From Phascolarctobacterium_A succinatutens_B (GTDB lineage: Bacteria > Bacillota > Negativicutes > Acidaminococcales > Acidaminococcaceae), in the NCBI RefSeq assembly GCF_958453765.1, contig NZ_CAUDZA010000004.1, forward strand, positions 44,557 to 108,556: a stretch of 64,000 nt of DNA. Direction: 5' to 3'. Under the pieces are notes generated by a model. The model ran no database searches. It was given only the letters and a program-made list of their open reading frames with translations, and was not told the origin of the DNA. Both the position numbers and the translations under genes were made by a program. The first letter of the stretch is position 1, and the number at the start of each line of letters is the position of its first letter. This document shows, one piece after another, positions 40,432 to 49,861 of the stretch.

Positions 40432-41658
40432 TTACTCCAGCAGCTTGGCGATATCCGGCAGGGGAGCGACGCTGCGCTTTAAAATGCCGTGCATATAGGC
40501 AATGGCAATGCCATAGTTGGTCATGGTGATGTTCTGCGCTGCAGCACGCTCGCTGCGGCTTTGCATTTCGCGTTCGTTGAGCATGCAGCCGCCGCAATGC
40601 ACTACAAGCTTATACTGTGACAAGTCAGCGGGGAATTCCGTGCCGCTGCTGAAGCAGAATTCAGGCTCCGCTTTGGTGAAGCTGCGAATCCAGCCGGGAA
40701 GCTTTACTGTGCCGATATCCTGACATTGGCGGTGGTGCGTGCAGCCCTCGCTGATGAGTATCTTATCGCCATCCTGCACTGTATCGAGCACACGCACTGC
40801 CTCTACGGCAGAACTGAGTGTGCCCTTGTAGCGCGCCATGAGGATGGAGAAGGAGGTGAGCGGAACGGTGGGCGGTACGATTTTGCTGACTGCGCCGAAG
40901 GCCTGACTGTCGGTTACTACGAGCTTGGGCGGGAAGGCAAGGCGTGCCAGTGCTTCCGCCAGCTCGCTTTCCTGCACGGTTACGGCAATGCCCTTGTTGT
41001 CGAGCACGTTACGCAGTACCTGCTGCTGCGGCAGGATGAGTCTGCCCTTGGGTGCGGCGCTGTCAATCGGCGTTACAAGCACTACGATGTCGCAGGGCTT
41101 GATCAAATCGCCAAGCAGCTGGCGTTCTACCTCACGCGGGCGCAGGGCGGCGATAGCCTCCTTCAGCTCGTTGATGTTGCGGTTGGCAAGGGCGCTGACA
41201 AGGAAGCATTGTTTGGTGAGCTTCATGGCCTCCACAGTGAGCAGTGCCTGGCGCATTTCGTCCAAAAGCTCTACCTTGTTCAGTACGAGGATGGATGGCA
41301 GCTTTTTTGCCTGCAGCTGCTGCCACAGTGCTTTATCCGCCTCGCTGAGGCCTACGCTGGCATCTACAACGAGCAGAGCGATGTCGCACTTGTTGAGCAC
41401 CTGCTGAGCCTTGGCTATGCGCTGCGCACCCAGCTCACCTTCATCGTCAAGGCCGGGGGTGTCGATAATCATTACGGGGCCGAGGGGCAAAAGCTCCATA
41501 GCCTTATATACAGGGTCGGTAGTGGTGCCCTTTTGTTCGCTGACAATGGCAAGCTCCTGACTGGTAATGGCGTTGATAAGGCTGGACTTGCCGGCGTTAC
41601 GCTTACCGAAAATACCGATGTGGATACGCTCGGCAGCGGGAGTTGTATTCAATGACAT
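40432..41658 (-). CDS. hydF: [FeFe]-hydrogenase maturation GTPase HydF
   Basis: HydF is the scaffold on which the H-cluster precursor is built before transfer to the hydrogenase. The N-terminal GTPase domain has GIFGKRNAGKSSLIN (about 14-28), KGTTTDPV, IIDTPGLDDEGELG and VLNKVELLDE. The C-terminal cluster domain has the Cys/His ligands in EGCTHHRQCQD and VHCGGCMLNE. It is 408 residues long, which is normal. AAAGGAGAA precedes ATG 41658. The radical SAM partners HydE and HydG are not in the window. It implies that the organism has an [FeFe] hydrogenase. Confidence 0.94.
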   Translation of the reverse strand: MSLNTTPAAERIHIGIFGKRNAGKSSLINAITSQELAIVSEQKGTTTDPVYKAMELLPLGPVMIIDTPGLDDEGELGAQRIAKAQQVLNKCDIALLVVDASVGLSEADKALWQQLQAKKLPSILVLNKVELLDEMRQALLTVEAMKLTKQCFLVSALANRNINELKEAIAALRPREVERQLLGDLIKPCDIVVLVTPIDSAAPKGRLILPQQQVLRNVLDNKGIAVTVQESELAEALARLAFPPKLVVTDSQAFGAVSKIVPPTVPLTSFSILMARYKGTLSSAVEAVRVLDTVQDGDKILISEGCTHHRQCQDIGTVKLPGWIRSFTKAEPEFCFSSGTEFPADLSQYKLVVHCGGCMLNEREMQSRSERAAAQNITMTNYGIAIAYMHGILKRSVAPLPDIAKLLE

Positions 41659-41725
41659 AGTGGGTTCTCCTTTTTATGTAGATGAAATTCTGATAATCAC
41701 ATGGTATATCAAAGCTAAGATTTAT

Positions 41726-42016
41726 GAATATGGGAATGGAATGTCGTGCAGGGAATAAAAATTACAGCAAATAAGTGTCTGGAAGCGCAGAAGAGGCGCA
41801 TTGTCTGAGCGCTATACAGACTTATATTGCAGAATCTCTTGGCTTCGCGCGAGTTTTGCGCCGCTTCGTCTTGGTTCCACACGAAATGAGTGACCGTAAT
41901 CTTTTCTGACCGGAGGGACATTATATTTCCAGTAGTAAGTATTTCCTTCATTCTTATGAATAGGGAAACGGAAAGTCGCGTAAGTAATAAAAATTACAGC
42001 GAATGAGTGTCTGGAA
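41726..42016. repeat. 59-bp direct repeat pair in a repeat-rich gene-free block
   Basis: The segments 41726-41784 and 41958-42016 align without gaps; for example, both have AATAAAAATTACAGC and AGTGTCTGGAA. The surrounding 41659-42374 block has no gene. It is a mosaic of direct repeats and short inverted pairs, including AAGAAGCAAG with a following GCTGATT at 42031-42055 and again near 42093-42125. Confidence 0.7.
41795..41943. repeat. 149-bp direct repeat, copy 1
   Basis: It aligns without gaps to 42146-42294. The core (GCAGAATCTCTTGGCTTCGC, GCGAGTTTTGCGCCGCTTCG, TCTTGGTTCCACACGAAATG) is identical in both copies; differences cluster toward the ends. Small hairpins are possible (GCGC/GCGC and TTCGT/ACGAA). 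The minus-strand reading (NQDEAAQNSREAKRFCN) is shared only because the DNA is repeated. Confidence 0.75.
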
Positions 42017-42145
42017 CCACATGCGGGCGCATCCAAGAAGCAAGTCCGTAGGACGATGCTGATTGGTTTATGCGCGCCATGCGATAGTGTCCCAAGAAGC
42101 AAGCTCACAGAGCGTAGCTGATTTGCTTGACACGAACCGCTAAGG

Positions 42146-42294
42146 GGCGCAATGTCTGAGCGCTATGCAAACTCATATTGCAGAATCTCTTGGCTTCGCG
42201 CGAGTTTTGCGCCGCTTCGTCTTGGTTCCACACGAAATGAGTGGCCGTAATTTTTCCTGACTGAAGGGACATTTTGTTTCCCGTAGTAAGTATT
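42146..42294. repeat. 149-bp direct repeat, copy 2
   Basis: This is the second copy of the unit at 41795, with the same length and no indels. The two lie 351 bases apart, start to start. It ends 80 bases before the stop of the nicotinate phosphoribosyltransferase gene. Confidence 0.75.
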
Positions 42295-42374
42295 CTTGCT
42301 GATAGCCATATTTCCTTCATTAGGATAGCAAAAAAGGCTGCAGCACTTTCGCACTGCAACCTCATTGTTGCAAA

Positions 42375-43427
42375 TTATTTTACAAGCTCCATTTTGGGGT
42401 TAGGATTGTATTTGCGGCCGGCCTTAGCGCAGTCCTTGCCGTCAACCTTAACGATATCCGCAGTATAGTTGATATTGCCGTCGAAGAAGGAAGAACCTAC
42501 TGCATAGGTATCAACAGGCACGCCCATTTCCTCAAACGCTGCTACGCGCTCAGCGTCAAAGCCGCCGGAAGCGATAATCTTAACGTGGTTGAAGCCTTCG
42601 GCATCCAGCGCACGGCGAACATTGCAAACCAGCTCCTTGCAAACACCGGTCGGCTTAAAGGTACCGATCTGAGTCCACAGGCTCTTGTCAACCATGCTGC
42701 CAGAGGTATCAAGACGTACACCTGCGAGCTTTTTGCCCAGCTTGCGGGCAACAGCCAAAGAAGTGTTTACGCAGTCGTTGTCAAAGTCAACCAGAGCGAT
42801 ACGTGCAATAGACGGGTCAACATATTTATCGAAGGCTTCGGTAGCAGCAACAGTGTCACCCTTGTAGGAAGCAATCAATGCATGGGGGATAGTGCCCAGG
42901 CCCTTGCCGCCTGCTGCCAGTGCGTTGGCATCGGTAGAAAAGCCGTGGATGCCGCCAACCAAAGCTGCATAGCCGTCGGATTCCTGAGTCTGGTAAATAT
43001 CATAGCGTGCAGGGAAGAAAAGCACCGGCTTGCCGTTGGCAGCCTTCACTACGCGGCGAACATTGGTAGCAATGCGGCTCTGGCGTGCCAAAATACCCAG
43101 ATAGATGGTTTCCAGATGCGCAAAGTCGGCATAATCGCCTTCGATAGTCATAACGGTTTCCCATTCGTCAACCTCTTCGCCGTCACGCAGGGAATGAATT
43201 TCGATAGTTTCCGGATGGAAAGCGCATTGACGGATCAGAGCAATGACCTCGTCGGTACCGCAAACAACAACATGGTCACGGGCGAACACCTGCATCAGCA
43301 CGCGCGGATGATAATTATCACCGTTTAAGATTTCTTCGGAACGCATAAAATATGCGTCAGTATAGTAACCTTCTTTAATTTTTTCTACAGGAAAGCTAAA
43401 GCTTTCAACAGGTCTTCTTGTAGTCAT
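42375..43427 (-). CDS. pncB: Nicotinate phosphoribosyltransferase
   Basis: It makes nicotinate mononucleotide from nicotinate and PRPP in NAD salvage. The fold shows YTDAYFMRSEEIL, ILARQSRIATNVRRVV, FFPARYDIYQTQESDG, the phosphate-binding GGIHGFSTDANAL, VDFDNDC, GVRLDTSGSM and IIASGGFDAERV. At 350 residues it belongs to the shorter, NadC-like subgroup. The frame opens at 43478, but GGGAGG at 43437-43442 fits ATG 43427 (MTTRRPVESF). It is transcribed alone, with the dispersed repeats downstream. Confidence 0.88.
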   Translation of the reverse strand: MTTRRPVESFSFPVEKIKEGYYTDAYFMRSEEILNGDNYHPRVLMQVFARDHVVVCGTDEVIALIRQCAFHPETIEIHSLRDGEEVDEWETVMTIEGDYADFAHLETIYLGILARQSRIATNVRRVVKAANGKPVLFFPARYDIYQTQESDGYAALVGGIHGFSTDANALAAGGKGLGTIPHALIASYKGDTVAATEAFDKYVDPSIARIALVDFDNDCVNTSLAVARKLGKKLAGVRLDTSGSMVDKSLWTQIGTFKPTGVCKELVCNVRRALDAEGFNHVKIIASGGFDAERVAAFEEMGVPVDTYAVGSSFFDGNINYTADIVKVDGKDCAKAGRKYNPNPKMELVK

Positions 43428-43484
43428 TTGACGAGCCTCCCAAAAATTTCTCACGAATTTTACTCTTTGCGAGAACATTAACTA

Positions 43485-43531
43485 TTGATTGTAGTTAAAA
43501 ATATGATACAATATAAAGGCTATGATAGCAA
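43485..43531. promoter_or_regulatory. Overlapping divergent promoters (pncB and GT28 gene)
   Basis: On the minus strand, TTGCTA (43526-43531) and TATCAT (43503-43508) are 17 bases apart and face pncB. On the plus strand, TTGATT (43485-43490) and TACAAT (43507-43512) are 16 apart and face the glycosyltransferase. The -10 boxes overlap, so the two promoters may compete. Confidence 0.5.
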
Positions 43532-43593
43532 GTCTTTTTCGCAAAAAAATTCCGATTAGCTATATTTCCGATACAATATAGATGGTGATACAT

Positions 43594-44694
43594 ATGCACG
43601 AAACACGAAAAAAATATACTGTGCTCCTGCTTTCGGCACCCATAGGCTCCGGACACAGACTGGCAGCCGAAGCGTTGGAGCAGGCCTTCGCCGACCGTCC
43701 GGAGGTTGAGGTCATCCACGGCAACATCTTCGACTTCTTCCCGCAGTTTCTGGGCAAGGCCTTTTTAGGCACCTACCTGTGGATTTTAAAATGCTGCCCG
43801 TGGCTTTACAAGCTGGCCTACAGCTGGGGAAATAAGCAGGGCGGCTCCTTATGGTTGCGTGAGCTTTTAAACCGCCTGCTGGCACGCTTAGGCGGCAGCT
43901 ACCTGCGCAGCGTACAGCCTGACGCGGTAATCGCTACGCATGCTACACCCGCAGGCATTATCGGCTATTACAAAAAGCAGCATCCCAAACTCTGGCTCGG
44001 CGCTGTAGTGACCGACTTTACGATTCACCGCTGGTGGGTTTGCGACGGCGTGGATACCTACTTTATCGCCGACGAGCTGCTGCGTGACAAGCTCACTACT
44101 ACTTCCGACATTCAGGCTACGGGCATTCCCGTGCGCCAGCAGTTTATGATTAAGCACGACAAGCAGAAATGCCGCGAGTTCTTCGGCTGGGACGAAAACG
44201 AACGCGTTTGCCTTTTGATGGGCGGGGGCGAGGGCCTGCTGCCGATGGCAGAAATTATTGCGGCACTGCAGCGCGCCTCTCTGAAAAACCTGCGCGTTGT
44301 TGCTGTCACAGGCCACAACGAGACGTTGGCGGCACAGCTGCAAGCCAAATACGGCGCAACGGCCGAAATCTACGGCTTCCGTGAGGACGTACCGCAGCTC
44401 ATGGCCGGAGCGGATATGATTATTACCAAGGCTGGCGGTCTGACCTCTGCCGAGGTGCTGGCGAGCGGACTGGACCTGTTGATTTACAAACCGCTTCCGG
44501 GGCAGGAGGAGGGCAACGCCGCCTTCCTGCAGCAGTATTGCGGCGCTCTGGTGGCACGCTCTACCGACGAGCTGGTGCAGCACATCAAAAACAGTACGGT
44601 AAGCCCGCGTGAGGCAGCAGCCTGCAGCGAACATGCGCATCCGCTGGCAGCACAGCAGATTGTTGACTACGTTATGCAAAGACTGCAAAAATAA
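43594..44694 (+). CDS. Glycolipid glycosyltransferase, MGDG synthase/UgtP-like (GT28)
   Basis: The N-terminal domain is of the monogalactosyldiacylglycerol synthase type (LLLSAPIGSGHRLAAEAL, about 10-27; then VVTDFTIHRWWVCDGVD). The C-terminal GT28 donor domain has LLMGGGEGL, VAVTGHNETL, YGFREDVPQLMAGADMIITK and GGLTSAEVLASGLDLLIYKP. It probably adds sugar to diacylglycerol at the membrane face. ATG 43594 is chosen because GGTGAT (43584-43589) can serve as Shine-Dalgarno; ATG 43582 is the alternative. The result is 366 residues. Confidence 0.88.
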   Translation: MHETRKKYTVLLLSAPIGSGHRLAAEALEQAFADRPEVEVIHGNIFDFFPQFLGKAFLGTYLWILKCCPWLYKLAYSWGNKQGGSLWLRELLNRLLARLGGSYLRSVQPDAVIATHATPAGIIGYYKKQHPKLWLGAVVTDFTIHRWWVCDGVDTYFIADELLRDKLTTTSDIQATGIPVRQQFMIKHDKQKCREFFGWDENERVCLLMGGGEGLLPMAEIIAALQRASLKNLRVVAVTGHNETLAAQLQAKYGATAEIYGFREDVPQLMAGADMIITKAGGLTSAEVLASGLDLLIYKPLPGQEEGNAAFLQQYCGALVARSTDELVQHIKNSTVSPREAAACSEHAHPLAAQQIVDYVMQRLQK

Positions 44695-44699
44695 TTTTC

Positions 44700-44730
44700 G
44701 GACTCCTTCGTATGAGGGAGTCCTTTTGCT
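44700..44730 (+). terminator. Terminator after the GT28 gene
   Basis: The stem GGACTCC/GGGAGTCC is followed by TTTTGC. Confidence 0.75.
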
Positions 44731-44815
44731 GTATATAGGCCGATTTTTGTGCATTTTCGTGAATAAAATTCTCCGTATTTTGCTGACAATTTCTTCCATT
44801 ATATAATTAATTTAC

Positions 44816-44844
44816 TTGACCAATACGAATTTCATCATTATAAT
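44816..44844 (+). promoter_or_regulatory. Promoter of dprA-topA-trmFO
   Basis: TTGACC (44816-44821) and a perfect TATAAT (44839-44844) are separated by 17 bases. A leader of about 80 bases follows. Confidence 0.8.
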
Positions 44845-44933
44845 GTAAGAAAATCGCATATTATGAAGGCTGTGGCATGAAGTTCCGCTCTGACTGCATA
44901 ATAATGTATGTATTACAGGAGGAGTGTGACCTT

Positions 44934-46058
44934 ATGGATACCTTATATCTTGCCGCTGTCTGCGCTGTTGTCCCCGGTCTGGGACGCAGCAGAATACCTG
45001 ATCTGATTAACGCTTTGGGCAGTGCCCGCGCTGTTTTTGAAGCGAGCGCCGCCACGCTCACGGCAACAGGGCTTTGTACGCCGCGAGCAGTGCAAAACTT
45101 TATCAGCAACCGTGATGCACGTCTGCCGCAAAGGTTGGATTACTTCTGCCGTCATAACGGCGTGCAGATACTGGCCTATACCGACACTGCCTATCCGCAG
45201 AGCCTGCAAAACCTGAACGACAAGCCTTTGGTGCTCTACGTCAAGGGCGAGCTGCCGCAGGCAAATTATGCTTTGGCCATCGTCGGCTCACGTCGCTGCA
45301 CGGAATACGGTGTGCGTGCTGCTGCCTGCTTTGCGCAGGCTATGACGCGTGAGGGCATACCAATCATCAGCGGCGGTGCCAAGGGCATTGATACGGCGGC
45401 GCACGAGGCCTGCCTGCAGGCCGGAGGTGTGACGGTGGCAGTTCTGGGCTGCGGTCTGGATATTGTCTATCCGTCCGAAAATGCCAAGCTGTTTGCCCGC
45501 ATTGCCGAGCATGGCGCACTGGTGACGGAATATCCGCCGGGAGTTCCGCCTGCAGCGGCCAACTTTCCTGCGCGCAACCGCATCATCGTCGGTCTGTCGC
45601 AAGCCGTGCTGGTTGCAGAGGCAGGCAAGCGCAGCGGCGCTGTAATTACGGCGAATATCGCTGCAGATGAGGGACGCGAGGTATATTGCGTACCGGGGAA
45701 TATTTTCGACGGCAGCAGCATTGGCTGTCACGAGCTTATCCGCACCGGTGCCAAGCTGGTGGATATGCCACAGGATATTTTAGACGATAAAAGAAGCTGG
45801 CAGCAGGCGATGAACCGCCGCATAACCCAGCCGAGTATATTTGACTGCGCGCCGCAGGAGCCAAAGCCTGCGCCCGCACCTGTCACAACAGAATTAGGAG
45901 CGAAGCTGCTTGCTCTTTTGCAGGCAGGAGCGCTTTCTTTAGAAAAGCTGACGGAGCAGAGCGGAGCCGCTTTTGCTGCCGTGAGCATGGAGCTGCTTGA
46001 CCTGCAGGCCGCCGGACTGGTGGCTACAGACCAGGCGCAGCGTTACTACCGAAAGTAG
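44934..46058 (+). CDS. dprA: DNA-processing protein DprA
   Basis: DprA loads RecA on incoming single-stranded DNA during transformation. The Rossmann-like core has LAIVGSRRCTEYG (about 111-123), ISGGAKGIDTAAHEA, VLGCGLDIVYPSEN, FPARNRIIVGLSQAVLVAEA and GREVYCVPGNIFD. The N-terminal SAM-like region and C-terminal winged-helix domain (about 315-374) are also present. The frame opens at 44877, but AGGAGGAG at 44917-44924 sets ATG 44934, giving 374 residues. It leads the common Firmicute trio dprA-topA-trmFO. Confidence 0.95.
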   Translation: MDTLYLAAVCAVVPGLGRSRIPDLINALGSARAVFEASAATLTATGLCTPRAVQNFISNRDARLPQRLDYFCRHNGVQILAYTDTAYPQSLQNLNDKPLVLYVKGELPQANYALAIVGSRRCTEYGVRAAACFAQAMTREGIPIISGGAKGIDTAAHEACLQAGGVTVAVLGCGLDIVYPSENAKLFARIAEHGALVTEYPPGVPPAAANFPARNRIIVGLSQAVLVAEAGKRSGAVITANIAADEGREVYCVPGNIFDGSSIGCHELIRTGAKLVDMPQDILDDKRSWQQAMNRRITQPSIFDCAPQEPKPAPAPVTTELGAKLLALLQAGALSLEKLTEQSGAAFAAVSMELLDLQAAGLVATDQAQRYYRK

Positions 46059-46069
46059 GAGGAACATAA

Positions 46070-48421
46070 ATGGCAAAGACTCTGGTTATCGTGGAATCAC
46101 CTACGAAATCCAAGACTATCGAAAAATTTTTAGGCAAAAACTATACTGTAAAGGCTTCTATGGGCCATCTGCGCGACCTGCCGAAAAGCACCCTAGGTGT
46201 AACCTTTCTGCCGGACGAGGAGCATGCAAACGAATTTGAGCCGAAATATATCAACATCCGCGGCAAGGGCGATTTGATCAAATCCCTGAAGGCTGAAGCC
46301 AAAAAAGCCGACAAAGTTTTACTGGCAACTGACCCTGACCGCGAGGGTGAAGCAATCAGCTGGCATCTGGCATTTATCTTGGGCATCGACCCGACATCTG
46401 CCTGCCGCATTGAATTTCATGAGATTACCGCTGCTGCTGTCAAGGACGCTATCAAGCATCCGCGCTGCATTGACATGGATATGGTTGATGCACAGCAGGC
46501 ACGCCGCATTTTAGACCGCATCGTAGGCTATCAGCTGAGCCCGTTGCTGTGGCGCAAAATCCGCAAGGGCCTGAGCGCCGGCCGCGTACAGTCCGTTGCT
46601 ACCAAAATTGTTGCCGACCGCGACCGTGAAATCGAAGATTTCGTGCCGGTAGAATACTGGACACTCAGCGCCAAGCTGCGTGAAGGCAGCAAGGGCCAGC
46701 TCTTTGAAGCGGAAGCAGTAAAATACAAAGGCAAAAAGCTGGAGCTGCACAACGAGCAGGAGGCAAGAGCAGCGGAGGAAGCACTCTCCAAGGCTGATTA
46801 CATCGTGAGCGACGCAGTAAAGAAGGAACGCAAGCGTCACCCCGTACCGCCGTTCACTACCTCCAGCATGCAGCAGGAGGCCAACAAAAAGCTCAACTTC
46901 AGCGCCAAAAAGACCATGATGCTTGCACAGCAGCTTTATGAAGGCGTATCTCTGGGCAAAACCTCCGTCGGCCTTATTACCTACATGAGAACCGACTCCG
47001 TACGTCTGGCGGACGTAGCCGTTGACGAAATCCGCGACTACATCAAGCAAAACTTCGGCAGCGAATTCTGCCCGGCCAAGGCCAACCATTACAGCACCAA
47101 GAAGAACGCTCAGGACGCGCATGAGGCGATTCGTCCGACCAGCGTCATGCGTACGCCGTCCGAGATGCAGGAGCACCTCACTAACGACCAGCTCAAGCTG
47201 TATACGCTCATCTGGAACCGCGTTGTTGCCAGCCAGATGACAGACGCTGTATATGACGTTACCACATTGGCAATTGATGCTGCTGACTACCAGTTGCGCG
47301 CAACAGGCTCCGTACTGAAATTCCCGGGCTTCTTGCAGCTGCACAGCAAATATGACGATAAAGAAAAGGACTCCAAGGTTCCTTATGTTGAACCAGGCAG
47401 CAAGCTGCTGCTTTACAAGCTCATGCCGGCAGAACAGCACTTCACCGAGCCGCCTGCGCACTTCACCGAAGCAACGCTCATCAAGGAGCTGGAGGAGAAG
47501 GGCATCGGCCGCCCCAGCACCTTTGCACCTACCATCGTTACACTGCTTACCCGCGGTTACGTTGTCAAAGAGGCCAAAAAGCTGCTCGTTACCGAGCTTG
47601 GCATTATGACTGTAGATATGCTCACCGAATATTTCAAGGAACTCATCAACATCGGCTTCACCGCCCAGATGGAGGAAAAGCTGGATGAGGTTGCCGAGAA
47701 GAAGCACACTAAGGACGAGGTTCTCAGCGAATTCTACGGTCCCTTCAAAAAGGAACTGGACCACGCAGGCGTTGCTATTCCTATCGTGGAAATCCCGCTG
47801 GAGGTATCCGACGTTCCCTGCGACAAGTGCAACGACGGCACGATGATGGTTATCCGCGAGGGACGTTTCGGCAAGTTCCTGGCTTGCCCCAACTTCCCCA
47901 AATGCCGCAATACCAAGCCCATTCTGCACCCTATTGGTGTAAAATGTCCTAAGTGCGGCGCCGATATCCTCGAACGCAAGAGCAAGACCGGCAAGGTATT
48001 CTATGGCTGCGAAAAATATCCTGAGTGCGATTACACCACCTGGGATAAGCCGCTCAACGAAACCTGCCCGGACTGCGGCGCCATGATGGTAGAGCACGTG
48101 GAGCGCAACGGCAGCAAGCGCAAATTCTGCAGCAACCAGGAATGCTCCAAGGCAAGACCGGTATATGCTTCCAAAACAGCTGCAGCAAAGACTACAGAAG
48201 CTAAAACAACCGCAACTAAAACCACCGCAGCCAAGAAAACTACGGCGGCAAAAAAGACTACCGCTAAGAAAACGACTGCTACCAAAACTGCTGCGAAGAA
48301 AACCACTGCAGCAAAAAAGACTACCGCTACTAAAACAACTACCGCCAAAAAAACCGCTACTGCAAAGAAAACAACCGCAACTAAAAAAACTACTACAACT
48401 AAGAAAGGCAGCAAGGAATAA
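46070..48421 (+). CDS. topA: DNA topoisomerase I with a Lys/Thr/Ala-rich tail
   Basis: It relaxes negative supercoils through a Tyr-DNA intermediate. The TOPRIM domain starts LVIVESPTKSKTIEKFLG, with LATDPDREGEAISWH near residue 85. The catalytic Tyr305 is in LITYMRTDS. Three Cys4 zinc ribbons follow (CDKCNDG with CPNFPKC; CPKCGAD with CEKYPEC; CPDCGAM with CSNQEC). The last roughly 80 residues are almost wholly Lys, Thr and Ala in short repeats (TAAKKTTAAKKTT), a histone-H1-like tail that probably binds DNA non-specifically. It is 783 residues in all. AGGAGGAA precedes the ATG. Confidence 0.96.
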   Translation: MAKTLVIVESPTKSKTIEKFLGKNYTVKASMGHLRDLPKSTLGVTFLPDEEHANEFEPKYINIRGKGDLIKSLKAEAKKADKVLLATDPDREGEAISWHLAFILGIDPTSACRIEFHEITAAAVKDAIKHPRCIDMDMVDAQQARRILDRIVGYQLSPLLWRKIRKGLSAGRVQSVATKIVADRDREIEDFVPVEYWTLSAKLREGSKGQLFEAEAVKYKGKKLELHNEQEARAAEEALSKADYIVSDAVKKERKRHPVPPFTTSSMQQEANKKLNFSAKKTMMLAQQLYEGVSLGKTSVGLITYMRTDSVRLADVAVDEIRDYIKQNFGSEFCPAKANHYSTKKNAQDAHEAIRPTSVMRTPSEMQEHLTNDQLKLYTLIWNRVVASQMTDAVYDVTTLAIDAADYQLRATGSVLKFPGFLQLHSKYDDKEKDSKVPYVEPGSKLLLYKLMPAEQHFTEPPAHFTEATLIKELEEKGIGRPSTFAPTIVTLLTRGYVVKEAKKLLVTELGIMTVDMLTEYFKELINIGFTAQMEEKLDEVAEKKHTKDEVLSEFYGPFKKELDHAGVAIPIVEIPLEVSDVPCDKCNDGTMMVIREGRFGKFLACPNFPKCRNTKPILHPIGVKCPKCGADILERKSKTGKVFYGCEKYPECDYTTWDKPLNETCPDCGAMMVEHVERNGSKRKFCSNQECSKARPVYASKTAAAKTTEAKTTATKTTAAKKTTAAKKTTAKKTTATKTAAKKTTAAKKTTATKTTTAKKTATAKKTTATKKTTTTKKGSKE

Positions 48422-49750
48422 ATGACTATCTCTCCTGTACATGTAATCGGTGCGGGGCTGGCAGGCTGCGAAGCCGTTACCCAGCTCACACGCCACGGTA
48501 TCCCTGTAATCCTGCACGAAATGCGTCCCGTAAAAAGTGACGAAGCACATAAAACCGCATATTTTGCCGAGCTTGTCTGCAGCAACTCCCTGCGCGCGGG
48601 CAATATTGAAAACGCTGTCGGCCTGCTGAAGGAAGAAATGCGTCGTTTAGGCTCCCTCATCATGCAAAAGGCTGACGAGCATCAGGTGCCTGCCGGCGGC
48701 GCTCTGGCTGTTGACCGCGACGGCTTTGCCGCTGCCGTAACCGAAGCAGTGAAGGCCAATCCGCTCGTTACCGTCATCCACGAAGAGGTGACCGACCTGG
48801 AAAGCCTCGAAGGCACTGTCATCGTAGCCAGCGGCCCGCTGACCAGCGACGCGCTTTTCGCCGATATCAAAAAGCTGCTGCAGGCTGATTATCTGCACTT
48901 CTTTGATGCCGCAGCACCGATTGTTACCGCCGATTCCCTGGACTATGACAAGGTTTACCGTGCGTCCCGCTACGACAAGGGCGGCGCCGACTACCTCAAC
49001 TGCCCCTTCTACACGAAGGAGGAATACGTTGCCTTCTGGGAAGCTCTCTGCAATGCGGAAAGCGCTCCCGTAAAGGATTTTGAGCATGATGTATTTGAAG
49101 CCTGCATGCCTATCGAGGAAATGGCTGCAAGAGGCGAGGACACCATGCGCTTCGGTCCGCTGAAGCCTGTAGGCCTCATTGACCCGCGTAATGGCAAGGA
49201 AGCATATGCAGTAGTACAACTGCGTCAGGATAACGCCGCTGCCTCCCTTTATAATCTGGTAGGCTTCCAGACACATCTCAAATGGCCGGAGCAAAGACGT
49301 GTTTTCGGCATGATTCCCGGTCTGGAGAACGCAGAGTTCGTCCGTTTCGGCGTTATGCACAAAAACACCTACCTGAATTCGCCGCAGCTGCTGGATAAGC
49401 ACTTCAACCTGCGCAGCAACAAGCGCTTCTACTTTGCCGGACAGATGACAGGCGTAGAAGGCTACGTCGAGTCGGCAGCCTCCGGACTGATGGCCGGTTT
49501 AGCTGCTGCAAGAGCGGTATTGGAGCTGCCTGAGGTAGAATTCCCCGACGTAACCGCACACGGAGCGCTGGCCAACTACATCAGCAATCCGGCGATTGAA
49601 AACTTCCAGCCGATGAACATCAACTTCGGCCTCATTCCGCCGCTCACTGTACGCATCCGCAAGAAGAGAGAAAAGAACGCTCAGATTGCAGCACGCGCTT
49701 TGGAAGCACTGGACGGCTTTCTGCCCACGCTTAAAACTGAACAGGCGTAA
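48422..49750 (+). CDS. trmFO: tRNA (uracil-54-C5)-methyltransferase TrmFO
   Basis: This is the FAD- and methylenetetrahydrofolate-dependent enzyme that makes T54 in tRNA. It has the N-terminal FAD motif VIGAGLAGCEAVTQL (about 8-22), the conserved ELVCSNSLRA and PAGGALAVDRDGFA, and the C-terminal FYFAGQMTGVEGYVESAASG. The 442-residue length is standard. The ATG follows the topA stop with no gap, and the likely Shine-Dalgarno (AAGGAA) is inside topA. A 9-bp hairpin without a clear T-run (TCTCTAAAA/TTTTAGAGA, 49765-49804) follows. Confidence 0.96.
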   Translation: MTISPVHVIGAGLAGCEAVTQLTRHGIPVILHEMRPVKSDEAHKTAYFAELVCSNSLRAGNIENAVGLLKEEMRRLGSLIMQKADEHQVPAGGALAVDRDGFAAAVTEAVKANPLVTVIHEEVTDLESLEGTVIVASGPLTSDALFADIKKLLQADYLHFFDAAAPIVTADSLDYDKVYRASRYDKGGADYLNCPFYTKEEYVAFWEALCNAESAPVKDFEHDVFEACMPIEEMAARGEDTMRFGPLKPVGLIDPRNGKEAYAVVQLRQDNAAASLYNLVGFQTHLKWPEQRRVFGMIPGLENAEFVRFGVMHKNTYLNSPQLLDKHFNLRSNKRFYFAGQMTGVEGYVESAASGLMAGLAAARAVLELPEVEFPDVTAHGALANYISNPAIENFQPMNINFGLIPPLTVRIRKKREKNAQIAARALEALDGFLPTLKTEQA

Positions 49751-49861
49751 TTTTTAGCCTGTTATCTCTAAAATAAATAAAAAAGCCAAAAATATTTTTA
49801 GAGAAAGACAATATGTGTCCTCCCGCTATGGTAAAATTTGCTTATAGCTGGTGGCAAAACG

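Noticed and set aside
40726..41655. Plus-strand open frame of 309 codons opposite hydF
   Set aside because: hydF on the minus strand has all its GTPase and cluster motifs; the plus-strand reading has none.
41659..42374. CRISPR array
   Set aside because: The repeats are long (59 and 149 bases), few and unevenly spaced, with no regular spacers and no cas genes.
46511..48550. Minus-strand open frame of 679 codons opposite topA
   Set aside because: It is a shadow of topA, including a Cys/Ser/Gly-rich stretch that is merely the complement of the Lys/Thr/Ala tail.
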